From Pseudohongiella spirulinae (GTDB taxonomy: Bacteria > Pseudomonadota > Gammaproteobacteria > Pseudomonadales > Pseudohongiellaceae), in assembly GCF_001444425.1 (NCBI RefSeq), contig NZ_CP013189.1, positions 930,001-994,000 of the forward strand: DNA of 64,000 nucleotides, in the 5' to 3' direction. Shown one piece after another: positions 7,745 through 16,174 of this stretch. Under the pieces are notes generated by a model. It was not told the origin of the DNA and did no database searches. It saw nothing but the letters and a program-made list of their open reading frames with translations. The first letter of the stretch is position 1, and each line of letters begins with the position of its first letter. A program made the position numbers and the translations under genes.

Positions 7745-9916
7745 TCAGTGTGTTGCCATCCAGGCCATTGGGTGGATGGCGGCCAGCAAGTGTCGCCAGC
7801 CTGGCTGACTGCGTTTGATTTCTTGACGTAATTGGTGCCTGAGTTGATACCAGTGCGCTTCAGGTATTGTCGCCAGGGTACCCGCAGCTGTGTGCAGGGA
7901 ATAAGCGTAACCAGGAGTGCAACTCAGGTGTAACTCAGTCATTTGCCCGAAAGAGGGTAGTTGATTGACTGTACGGCGGGCAAAAGCTTCGCGGCTTTCA
8001 CCGGGCCGACGCCGGATACCGTAAGCGCTCAGCATATCCAGCGCTGCCCGGTATTGTGTGCGATACAAGGATTCAGGCGTCGACCACAAGGGGCTGAACT
8101 GGCGCCAGAAACGGATCAGATAGGCAAACACCAACAGCAACAGTGCAGACCAGAAAATAGCGAGTGCGACCTGGCGCAGCGATGGCAGACTGCTGTCCGT
8201 CTGGCTGTCCAGAAAGGCCTGAAAGCTGGCGTCGTCGCGCAGCATGTCACCGAGCATCTGCTGCAACGAATCCTGTGGATCGGAAGACATATCAACCAGT
8301 GTGCGTGACGGCGCAGGATCAACGATGACCCAGCCCAGACCGTCCAGGTAAATTTCCGGCCAGGCGTGACCATGGATGGCCTGTATCAGCAGCGCTGAAC
8401 CGCCGGCCCGATTGGCGGCAGGCACGGAGTAACCGACCGCTACCCGGGCCGGAATGCCCAGGCTGCGATACATGTAGGTGGCAGCATAGGAGAAGTGAAT
8501 GCAGTAGCCGGTAACGTCTCCGAACAGGAAAGAGGCAGCGGGATCATCCGCGTAAGCATGCTGATTTTTCAGGCTGTATATGCCGTTATCGTCCAGCCAG
8601 GCTTTGACAGCCAGTGCCTTGGCGTAGGGGTCGTCGGCAAATTCTGCCTGAATATTGCTGACCAGGTGTTCGGCGAATTCCCCATAGCGGGGATCATCCG
8701 GCATTTCCAGGTAGCGTTCCCACTGGGCAATGGTCCAGTCCGGTGAGCCGGCGGTACGGCCAATCAGATCCGGGAATTCAAATTCCGGCACCATGGATTC
8801 GACCGTATAGGTCTGGCGGAATCGCAGGCTGTTGGGGTTGGGAGCTGGTTCGAATCGTACCGGTGCGTCCAGCCCAAACGGGCTGCGGTGAGGTGTCAGC
8901 AATCCTATGGTGGTAGTAACGCTGCGGCGTCTGTCCTGAGCCGGCACATGTTCTGTGACAGACACCGGACTGGACGGGAAATTTTCTACCAGGTCAAGAT
9001 CCAGGTCGTCACTCTCTGCGGTCCACAGCAAGGTTCCATTGAACTCGGAATAGGCTGACTCGCGGAAATAATAGGCACCGCCCTGTGGTTCGTAATCATC
9101 CCGGAACAGGACTATGGCAACGGGAGCCTCGCGGTCATTCGCGTCATTATCGCCGTCGCGGAAAGGATTCTCGGATTGCGACCCGCTGCCCCCGGCGCCC
9201 TGTCCGGTCAGGCCCAGGTTATCGGTCATAGTGGGCGTGGGCATGCCAAACAGCTGGACATATAGCAGCAACGAAAAACACAACACGGCCAAAACGGAAA
9301 AATGATAAGGCAATCTGTGCTGGCCGCCCTCCAGCATCAGCAGCACTGTCAGGGTGAGCACGGCAGCAACACCAATGCCCATCAGTACATACGAAGGATC
9401 GATGCCGCGAATCAGGGCAAAGTCCCCTATGAAGTAGGGACGATCAATCATGCCGCGCTGGTGGGCAGCCAGAGTGATCACAAACGCGGCAGTGACAAAC
9501 AGTAACTCCGGGACATTGCCCCAGCTATAGCGCCGGGCATAAAGTCGCAGCACGATGCCGATACAGCAGGCCAGAACTGCCCAGAAAAGCAGTTGGCCGC
9601 TCTGATAGGCAAGCATGGCGCCAATGGAGCCTGCGATAATGGAATTGCCAACCAGCAAGCGTGACAACAAGGCCGTCAGGCTCACACCAACGGTGACAGC
9701 CAGCACCACAATCACTAGTCTGAGGCTGAACAGCAGATGATTTCTGTGCCTGGAGTCCATCCATAATACACCGGCGAAAGCTCCCGCGAATGCCGCGAAC
9801 GAGCCAACCACGGTAGTGACCGGGGCGCTTAGAACCCAACAGGCCGCAGCCAGCACAAATGCCCGCATCAGGCTGCGTTGGAAAGAATAAGATAGTTTGT
9901 TGGCGGGACTGGTCAT
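7745..9916 (-). CDS. Membrane transglutaminase-like protein (TgpA family)
   Basis: About 723 aa. The N-terminal third has six or more membrane segments (to about residue 225), followed by a periplasmic domain with the transglutaminase triad: Cys472 in TGYCIHFSYA, His517 in HGHAWPEIY and Asp533 in VIVDPAPS. One more membrane segment lies near residue 600, then a C-terminal DUF4129-like cytosolic tail. This is the TgpA layout. I chose the ATG at 9916, 10 nt after the DUF58 stop; a TTG at 9952 in the same frame would overlap DUF58. Neither has a strong ribosome-binding site. The family probably cross-links or cleaves periplasmic peptides; the substrate is unknown. Confidence 0.88.
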   Translation of the reverse strand: MTSPANKLSYSFQRSLMRAFVLAAACWVLSAPVTTVVGSFAAFAGAFAGVLWMDSRHRNHLLFSLRLVIVVLAVTVGVSLTALLSRLLVGNSIIAGSIGAMLAYQSGQLLFWAVLACCIGIVLRLYARRYSWGNVPELLFVTAAFVITLAAHQRGMIDRPYFIGDFALIRGIDPSYVLMGIGVAAVLTLTVLLMLEGGQHRLPYHFSVLAVLCFSLLLYVQLFGMPTPTMTDNLGLTGQGAGGSGSQSENPFRDGDNDANDREAPVAIVLFRDDYEPQGGAYYFRESAYSEFNGTLLWTAESDDLDLDLVENFPSSPVSVTEHVPAQDRRRSVTTTIGLLTPHRSPFGLDAPVRFEPAPNPNSLRFRQTYTVESMVPEFEFPDLIGRTAGSPDWTIAQWERYLEMPDDPRYGEFAEHLVSNIQAEFADDPYAKALAVKAWLDDNGIYSLKNQHAYADDPAASFLFGDVTGYCIHFSYAATYMYRSLGIPARVAVGYSVPAANRAGGSALLIQAIHGHAWPEIYLDGLGWVIVDPAPSRTLVDMSSDPQDSLQQMLGDMLRDDASFQAFLDSQTDSSLPSLRQVALAIFWSALLLLVFAYLIRFWRQFSPLWSTPESLYRTQYRAALDMLSAYGIRRRPGESREAFARRTVNQLPSFGQMTELHLSCTPGYAYSLHTAAGTLATIPEAHWYQLRHQLRQEIKRSQPGWRHLLAAIHPMAWMATH

Positions 9917-9926
9917 TTGTTTGACA

Positions 9927-11216
9927 TTAAACTCTTTTAAGTCGATGGTCAAAGCACTGACCGCTTTGCCGGTCTACAACAAGCACCTGCGTGCCGACCT
10001 TGCCGAACAGTGCGATCAGCTCCCGTAAATCAGCTGCTGCAGAGCGGCTGGCCTGCTTATCGGCGCTGAACAGCATCCGTTGCCAATAATGGGGGGGCGA
10101 TGATGATTCAGTGCTCCCATCAATGCCGATGACAATAGTGAATGGCCCCGGGAAACGCGCGAGCGTTTCCAGCAGTGACCGGGTCCATGAACCTTTTGTG
10201 GCAGGGACAAAGACGATACAGGCTGAATACTGACCACCCTGCTGTTGTAAAAATGCATCAAGCCCGAACTCAAGCGTGCGTCCCGGTTGTCTCGACCCGG
10301 CAATCAGTGGCAGTGCGCTGGCCGTTGTGCGGGCGACATCGCTGCTGCCATCGGCGCTGAATAGCCAGGGCTCCCCCAGTGCACCCTCAGCCACTGCAAA
10401 TCTGGCGACACCTGCCGCCGCTTCGTCCGCCGGACCACTGACCAGGTAAGCCAGGGTTCGTTCTGACTGAAACATACTCTTTTCTGGCAGTCGCACATTC
10501 AGATGGCGGTTGCGGGCATACACTCGCCACATAATATCGCGAACGGAATCACCCGGCGCGTAGCGGCGAATATCCATACGATCCCCCTGCGGTGCGCCCC
10601 GAAAATCCGGAATACCATCCTCAGCATCCATTGAGCGTAACAATGGCAGTGCCCGTAATTGGCCGATTTTCGGCAGAATCATAATCTGTGCGGCCTGACT
10701 CATGCGCCAACTGAAGCGGCACAGACCCATGACATCCCGCACAGTAAACAGTCGTGTGATGTGTCCGCCGAGACAGCGCTGCTCGGGCACAATGGTCTCT
10801 TCCAGCAGATCCTCATCGGTATTAAAGCGAATGCGGGTATGCATGGCGTCAGGCGCCACAACACGCCATTCCAGGGTCATCATTGGCAACCAACTGTGCC
10901 CGGGGATCATGAATTGCGTGTCATTGGGATATGACGCTTCGGCTTTTAACGGTGCCTGCGCGGAATTCAGTGCCAGTCGCAGACGTTTTCTGATGATCAG
11001 TCCGGTGGTGATGACCATTATAGAGCTGATCAGCACGATACTCAGCGCACACACGGTCAACGCAAATACCACCAGGTCCATGCGCTGATAACCGAAACCC
11101 TGCAGGGAAGCTAAAGCCAGCAGCAGAATAAGCAGCCCGGCCATGCTCAGCGGAAAGTGTGTGCGCAGCCGCTCAGCGTAGTGGCGTATCTGTGTCTGCA
11201 CGGCAAGATAACTCAT
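9927..11216 (-). CDS. DUF58 family protein (vWA-like), MoxR partner
   Basis: 429 aa. Two N-terminal membrane helices (about residues 22-70), a beta-rich middle, and the DUF58 core with its hallmark stretch (RGAPQGDRMDIRRYAPGDS, then IMWRVYARN), as in YeaD2-type proteins. These proteins work with MoxR ATPases and membrane transglutaminases. The ATG at 11216 overlaps the preceding TM2 gene stop as ATGA, so translation is coupled. An in-frame codon 8 triplets upstream is possible but would lie inside the neighbour. Confidence 0.88.
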   Translation of the reverse strand: MSYLAVQTQIRHYAERLRTHFPLSMAGLLILLLALASLQGFGYQRMDLVVFALTVCALSIVLISSIMVITTGLIIRKRLRLALNSAQAPLKAEASYPNDTQFMIPGHSWLPMMTLEWRVVAPDAMHTRIRFNTDEDLLEETIVPEQRCLGGHITRLFTVRDVMGLCRFSWRMSQAAQIMILPKIGQLRALPLLRSMDAEDGIPDFRGAPQGDRMDIRRYAPGDSVRDIMWRVYARNRHLNVRLPEKSMFQSERTLAYLVSGPADEAAAGVARFAVAEGALGEPWLFSADGSSDVARTTASALPLIAGSRQPGRTLEFGLDAFLQQQGGQYSACIVFVPATKGSWTRSLLETLARFPGPFTIVIGIDGSTESSSPPHYWQRMLFSADKQASRSAAADLRELIALFGKVGTQVLVVDRQSGQCFDHRLKRV

Positions 11217-11599
11217 TCGGATTGCACCTGTTTCAGGCATGCGGCCATTATGCGATTATTACGGCTGTGCACCAGCAGCCTGGCATTCAGCAACTGCGGG
11301 ATTTCAATCAGTACGGTGGCCAGCAATAGCATGAGGCCATAAGCGGTCATCTGCATGGCCACGATCATGAAAACACCAGATAAGGTCAGGCTGAGAGTAA
11401 TCAGGCCCCTGATCCACCGGCCAAGGTAGAAGTGGTGTATGCCCATCGGGAAAAGCCAGTTGAGCGCTTTGTAGGTGGAGGGGCGCTTTAACAGCCGGAC
11501 TTCGAGTTGATGGTAGCGGTATTGCCTGGTTGCCGGCAGCGCACGAACCACGTCGCGGATTTCATGTTCCTCAAGATTGAGCTCTTTTTCCGAGAACAT
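11213..11599 (-). CDS. Small TM2-domain membrane protein
   Basis: 128 aa. A charged cytosolic N-terminus (about 45 residues) is followed by the TM2 motif GIHHFYLGRWIRGLITL and two or three membrane helices. TM2 proteins are small, widespread and mostly uncharacterised. The ATG at 11599 is preceded by GAGG with a 6-nt spacer, better than the TTG further upstream. The stop overlaps the DUF58 start (ATGA). This makes it the first gene of the TM2-DUF58-transglutaminase-MoxR-TPR run, unless transcription reads through from the TRAP genes 42 nt upstream. Confidence 0.7.
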   Translation of the reverse strand: MFSEKELNLEEHEIRDVVRALPATRQYRYHQLEVRLLKRPSTYKALNWLFPMGIHHFYLGRWIRGLITLSLTLSGVFMIVAMQMTAYGLMLLLATVLIEIPQLLNARLLVHSRNNRIMAACLKQVQSE

Positions 11600-11641
11600 T
11601 AATCGCCTCAAGCGTTAACAATGACGCGTATGCCATCTGTG

Positions 11642-13663
11642 TCAGTTCTGTATCAGCTTGGCCAGCTTATCCTGATTGCGTTGCCATAAAATGACAGCAA
11701 GCAATAAGCCGGCGCCGACCAGATGATGGTAAATCGTCAGCGGCGCCCACAGCAGCAACACGGCTGCAACCAGCAGCATGGCGGCTGATGCCAGGTTTAA
11801 TGGACGATCCAGTCGCCACTGCAGTAGTCCGGCAGCCGCATAGAGTCCCAGACACGACCAGAAGAACGTATAAAATCGTTCAGGCCAGGTGCCTGAGATC
11901 AGGGGTGAATAGGCAAACAGCAAGGGCACAAGATACAGGCCTTTAGCAACCTTCCATGAGGTGATACCGGTAGCCATTGGGCGGGTGCCGGCTATTCCAG
12001 CAGCCGCGAATGCTGCCAGACACACCGGCGGTGTCACATTGCTGTCCTGCGACAACCAGAAAATGATCAGGTGGGCGCTGAGCAACATGCCGGTTAGCAG
12101 CTCCGGACTCAATAGCTCGGCGCGCAGAATCTGGCGCATCTCCAGGGGCATTTCGCGCAATGCTACCAGTGGATCACCACCAAACAGGTTGATGGTGGCT
12201 GTCACGCTGGCTGGAAGGTCCGGCGCGCTCAAGGCCGCCAGCATCTGATCCTGTGCAATCAGGTCAAACAGAATCGGCGCTGACAGTGTTGCCAGCACGA
12301 TGTAGGAAGCGGTCACTGGCAAGCCCATGCCGAGCACGAGAGACGCGATGGCAACCAGCAACAGGCTGATCAGCAGACTGCCGTCAGCCCATTCTACGAT
12401 CATCAGCGAAAAGGCATTACCGACGCCGGTGGTTGTCACCACATTAATGATGAGACCGACCGCCACCAGCAGCAGTGCAGTCGATACCATGGTGCGGACG
12501 CCATCAACGGTTGCATCAAAGATACCCTGCCACTTCATCGGCGTTGGCGACAGCCAGGAAGAGGCAATCACCGCAATTATTGCCACAGCAGCCGCTCGTA
12601 TTGGCGTATAGCCGGCAATCAAGAGTCCCACCAGTACGCCCAGAGGAATAATAAAGTGCCACCCACCCCGTAAGACCGACAGGATACTTTCGTGATCGCC
12701 CGCTTTGTCGGCGTGCAGGCCCAGCCGTTTGGCCTCAATGCGCACAAAAAACATGACGGTCAGATAGAACAGCATTGCCGGCAGCACCGACATGGCAATG
12801 ATATGCAGATAGGGTATCTGGGTATAGCTGGCCATGACAAAGGCACCGGCCCCCATGATGGGAGGCATCAGCGCTCCGCCAGTTGACGAAGCGGCTACCA
12901 CGCCGGCCGAAAACTGAGAATTGAAACCGGAGCGTTTCATCATGGGTATGGTGATCACGCCAGTGGATACTGTATTGGCGACAGCAGAGCCTGAAACTGA
13001 CCCCATTAAACCTGATCCGATGACCGCGACAAAACCCGCGCCACCGGTAAAACGACCGGCCAGGCAGCGGGCAAAACTGACAATAAAATCACCAGCTCCG
13101 GATTTCAGCAGAAATGAGCCGAATAAAATGAACATGAAAACATAAGTGGCTGATATATTGGCCGTCATACCAAACATGCCTTCTTCACTGAAGTAACTTC
13201 GGTACAGAACGGTCTCCAGGCTCAAGCCGGGGAATGAGAAAACACCACTGATATAGCGCCCCATAAAGAGGATATAACTCAGGGAAATCAGAATCAGCAC
13301 TGGCATGAACCAGCCAGTGGTGCGACGGGTGAACTCTATGGCCAGCAGAACGGCGATGCTGGTAATCACATAGTCGGACAGGATGAACTCGGCCTCTCTG
13401 GCGTAGAGGGCGTCTTCAAAGAATATCATGTAGGCCGTCACCAGCACGGCCAGCACGGCCAGAGTCACGTTAATCAGCTTTAACCACAGCGGTGGTGGTT
13501 GATGATCGGGAATGGTTTCATTGCCGGACAGGGCGCACAGGGCGACAAAGCCGCCGAAGTGGATTACCGAGAACCATAGTTCCGGGATGGTTGCAAAGAC
13601 GTTCGCGTAAATATGAAAGAGGGCGAACAGGAAAGCTGCCCATTGCAGCACCGGTGATCTCAT
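11642..13663 (-). CDS. TRAP transporter fused 4TM/12TM permease (TAXI type)
   Basis: 673 aa, highly hydrophobic. It combines the small DctQ-like and large DctM-like membrane subunits in one chain, as usual for TAXI-TRAP systems. Diagnostic stretches include GSGLMGSVSGSAVANTVSTG and SSTGGALMPPIMGAGAFVM in the DctM part. It uses an ion gradient (usually Na+) to import small organic acids delivered by the TAXI binding protein. Its ATG overlaps the stop of that gene as ATGA, so the two are translationally coupled. Confidence 0.93.
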   Translation of the reverse strand: MRSPVLQWAAFLFALFHIYANVFATIPELWFSVIHFGGFVALCALSGNETIPDHQPPPLWLKLINVTLAVLAVLVTAYMIFFEDALYAREAEFILSDYVITSIAVLLAIEFTRRTTGWFMPVLILISLSYILFMGRYISGVFSFPGLSLETVLYRSYFSEEGMFGMTANISATYVFMFILFGSFLLKSGAGDFIVSFARCLAGRFTGGAGFVAVIGSGLMGSVSGSAVANTVSTGVITIPMMKRSGFNSQFSAGVVAASSTGGALMPPIMGAGAFVMASYTQIPYLHIIAMSVLPAMLFYLTVMFFVRIEAKRLGLHADKAGDHESILSVLRGGWHFIIPLGVLVGLLIAGYTPIRAAAVAIIAVIASSWLSPTPMKWQGIFDATVDGVRTMVSTALLLVAVGLIINVVTTTGVGNAFSLMIVEWADGSLLISLLLVAIASLVLGMGLPVTASYIVLATLSAPILFDLIAQDQMLAALSAPDLPASVTATINLFGGDPLVALREMPLEMRQILRAELLSPELLTGMLLSAHLIIFWLSQDSNVTPPVCLAAFAAAGIAGTRPMATGITSWKVAKGLYLVPLLFAYSPLISGTWPERFYTFFWSCLGLYAAAGLLQWRLDRPLNLASAAMLLVAAVLLLWAPLTIYHHLVGAGLLLAVILWQRNQDKLAKLIQN

Positions 13664-14700
13664 GATTCAGGTCTGTTGTAGTTGGGAGGCAGCAGCCGAT
13701 CCGGAATTTCCAGGCCTCTCTCCAGATAATAACGTATGGCACCGGGATGCAGAGGCGCACCCAGTCCACGCACCGCGCGCTGCAATTGCATGTCCCGGGT
13801 GGCAGCATGAATATCCTGCAGGGCGCCAAGATTCTCCCAGATGGTTTTGGTAATGTGATAAACCACCTCTTCAGGTACATCATCGCGGACTGCCAGAACA
13901 TTGGGGCTGGCAATGGAACGTACGGGTTCATCCTGATTCGGGTAGGTACCCGGCGCAAAGTCGTACCAGTCCCACAGATCGTAACGCCGGTTGATGTCAA
14001 CCAGGTCCTGCTCAGTGAAATTAAGCAGACTGATGCGATCACCCATTTGTGCAAAGGCCTGGGTAATAGCGCTCACCGGCGCACCGGCCGGCACGTTCAT
14101 GCCTACAACATTGCCGTCCTGAATGGCATTGGCTGCGCCACCGTAACCCATCCAGGCAAAATTCATCTTGCTTTCGTAGTCGATGCCAAGAGACTCGAGA
14201 ATATAGCGGCCTGTCTGCTCGGCACCGGAATTACGGGCGCCCAGCACAAAACGTTGACCATCAAGTGTATCCAGATCACGAATGGTGCCGTTTTGCACCA
14301 GGTCACTCATCAGCACAAAATGTTCAACATTAAGCCAGACCGCCGCCACCGATCGCAGATGAGTTTGCGGGCGACTGATGGGGCCTTCGCCATTCCAGCC
14401 CCACGCTGCAAACGGCCCCTGCAACAGGGCAAATTGTGCCTGGTTATCGCGCAGTAGTTTGATGTTTTCCAGCGAGCCGGCCGAGCTGATGGCCGACAGC
14501 GTAATGCCTTCAGTTGGTCCGAGCTGAGATTTGGTAATGGTCGCGATGGCAACGCCAATAGGGTAGTAAGCACCGCCGGTAGTGGCAGTTGTCAGAATAT
14601 ACGGCCTGTTGCCGGCCAGTTGGTCGGAGCAGGAGGTCAGTGCAAGCAGGCCGGTTAGTATGATTATCAGGCGCATCTTCATGGGCGCTGATATAAGCAT
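13660..14700 (-). CDS. TAXI-family TRAP solute-binding lipoprotein
   Basis: 346 aa. A lipobox (LTSC, Cys near residue 24) is followed by the TAXI fold with YILTTATTGGAYYPIGVAIA, and FVLGARNSGAEQTGRYIL further in. The protein captures a substrate in the periplasm for the coupled TRAP permease; glutamate and other dicarboxylates are known TAXI ligands, but nothing here fixes the substrate. The start at 14700 has an AGG 7 nt upstream; an ATG six codons later would also leave a valid lipoprotein signal. Confidence 0.92.
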   Translation of the reverse strand: MLISAPMKMRLIIILTGLLALTSCSDQLAGNRPYILTTATTGGAYYPIGVAIATITKSQLGPTEGITLSAISSAGSLENIKLLRDNQAQFALLQGPFAAWGWNGEGPISRPQTHLRSVAAVWLNVEHFVLMSDLVQNGTIRDLDTLDGQRFVLGARNSGAEQTGRYILESLGIDYESKMNFAWMGYGGAANAIQDGNVVGMNVPAGAPVSAITQAFAQMGDRISLLNFTEQDLVDINRRYDLWDWYDFAPGTYPNQDEPVRSIASPNVLAVRDDVPEEVVYHITKTIWENLGALQDIHAATRDMQLQRAVRGLGAPLHPGAIRYYLERGLEIPDRLLPPNYNRPES

Positions 14701-14719
14701 ATTTCGGCCTGAATCTCAA

Positions 14720-15250
14720 TCAGCGCATGGGTCTGAGCAGATTGCGCATATCCCGGGTATACGGCACGGCATAGTCGTAGGAGGCGACAATTACATTATC
14801 CGTGGTTCTGATCAGTTTGGCGGTGACAAATACGTTGTCATCAGCGGGTGCGTAGGTGCCGACCAGCACTACAGGCGCGTTATGTGTGTCGCTGATATCG
14901 CTCACCGCGCGTGACAGGAGAAATTCACCCTGCTGGCTGTCAATGTAAATATTGTCGCGCATCAGCACTTCCACAAAGGAGTAACCTTCGATGACAAACT
15001 GGGACACCAGTTGCTGTGAGGCCATACGCCCGAAAGTTGAGGAAGTGGTCAGATTATTTACGTCGGCAAAACTGGCAGCAATCATGCGTCCGCCAGGCTG
15101 CAGGTTACTGCCCGCCATCTGGATCAGGTATCTGGCGGCATCGTGATGAGAGGCGATAACCCTGTTGTTGGATGTTTTGATTTTACCGCTGCTGCAGGCT
15201 GACACAGTCAGCGCCAGACAAAGCAATACAAGAACGCCTGTTCGTGACAT
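14720..15250 (-). CDS. FlgO-like outer-membrane lipoprotein
   Basis: 176 aa. Lipobox VSAC with Ser at +2 (outer-membrane sorting). The region from about residue 35 to 165 matches the FlgO domain, including RMIAASFADVNNL, TFGRMASQQLVSQF and the late stretch APVVLVGTYAP. FlgO was described in Vibrio flagellar outer-membrane assembly, but no flagellar gene is nearby, so a flagellar role is not supported here. The ribosome-binding GGGGG overlaps the end of the upstream lipoprotein gene (3-nt gap), indicating a two-gene unit. Confidence 0.8.
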   Translation of the reverse strand: MSRTGVLVLLCLALTVSACSSGKIKTSNNRVIASHHDAARYLIQMAGSNLQPGGRMIAASFADVNNLTTSSTFGRMASQQLVSQFVIEGYSFVEVLMRDNIYIDSQQGEFLLSRAVSDISDTHNAPVVLVGTYAPADDNVFVTAKLIRTTDNVIVASYDYAVPYTRDMRNLLRPMR

Positions 15251-15253
15251 GTA

Positions 15254-15925
15254 TTATTCCCCCTGTTCGCTGCTGACTACCTGGAACTGGCGACCCTGTC
15301 CCTGATAGTTGTGTTCATCCTGTGCATTGAAGTAATACACGCGAGAGTCGGCCGCGATGATGCGATTGCCATCATGTAGTCTGGAATTGACCACGACCTC
15401 AGTTACTGATTCTTCGGTATCACGCCAGACCACATTGAGTAGATCCAGTCCAAGTCCAACAGGGATGAGAGCCAGCTCCTGGTCGGTCCAGTTGCGGACA
15501 TTGGCGCCAAACACACCAATGGCAAAAGCCGCTGAGGCTGTGCCGGGTCGCGGTCGCAGCGATCTGCGATTCTCATGTCTGACGACCTGAATATCGTAGT
15601 CGATATGGTGAGAGGCCGATGCAGGATCCAGGGCTACCTGAACATTATTTCCTACCAGGTGGGCCAGCAACATATTGCGATAGGCCTGTTCAAAGGGGCT
15701 GTCACCGACATCGGCAGACCGGATACTGAGCAGATTACTGTCATCCACTGCCTGGCTGATCGCGCTGGCTTCATTGGCGGCCAGTATGTCCCAGTGCGCT
15801 GCCGAGCGCATGTAGGATTGTTCAGACGCCGGAAACAGGGTGGCACGCGGTTGTGGTGTATAACCGCTCTGACAGGCTGCAAGGCTCAGCAGGGCCATGC
15901 CCGCGATCAGACGTTTGCTTAGCAT
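15254..15925 (-). CDS. Lipoprotein of unknown function, partner of FlgO-like protein
   Basis: 223 aa. Lipobox LAAC near residue 18 with Gln at +2, so probably an outer-membrane lipoprotein. I do not recognise a named family. The middle is mixed alpha/beta, with a hydrophobic stretch at about 130-165 (AAFAIGVFGANVRN, then ALIPVGLGLDLLNVVWRD) and a strand-rich end that includes RVYYFNAQDEHNYQGQGR. The ATG is preceded by AAGGGA. It is the first gene of the pair with the FlgO-like protein and may lead the longer minus-strand run that continues into the TRAP genes. Confidence 0.7.
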   Translation of the reverse strand: MLSKRLIAGMALLSLAACQSGYTPQPRATLFPASEQSYMRSAAHWDILAANEASAISQAVDDSNLLSIRSADVGDSPFEQAYRNMLLAHLVGNNVQVALDPASASHHIDYDIQVVRHENRRSLRPRPGTASAAFAIGVFGANVRNWTDQELALIPVGLGLDLLNVVWRDTEESVTEVVVNSRLHDGNRIIAADSRVYYFNAQDEHNYQGQGRQFQVVSSEQGE

Positions 15926-16174
15926 AATTTGTCCCTTTTCGATCCTGTGTTCTCATGTTTACGAATTTCCACCGAAGATTATAGCCAGTTAAGGACTTTA
16001 AGTGATGCAATGACGACAAATTGTTCCCTTTATCATCCCCAAGCGGCATAAAAAACGGTCGACATTCTGCTATATCGGCTACTTGGCCGGGGCATTTAGG
16101 CTTTAGCCGTGCTTTTGAAGTATCGTTTGTTACTATAGAGGTTGTGCTGCCTTAGGTGTGTCGAGGAAAACGGA

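Noticed and set aside
16076-16109. CGGCTA/TAGCCG hairpin upstream of the first SLC13 gene as a riboswitch or terminator
   Set aside because: Only a 6-bp stem with a long loop and no clear T-tract or known riboswitch core.
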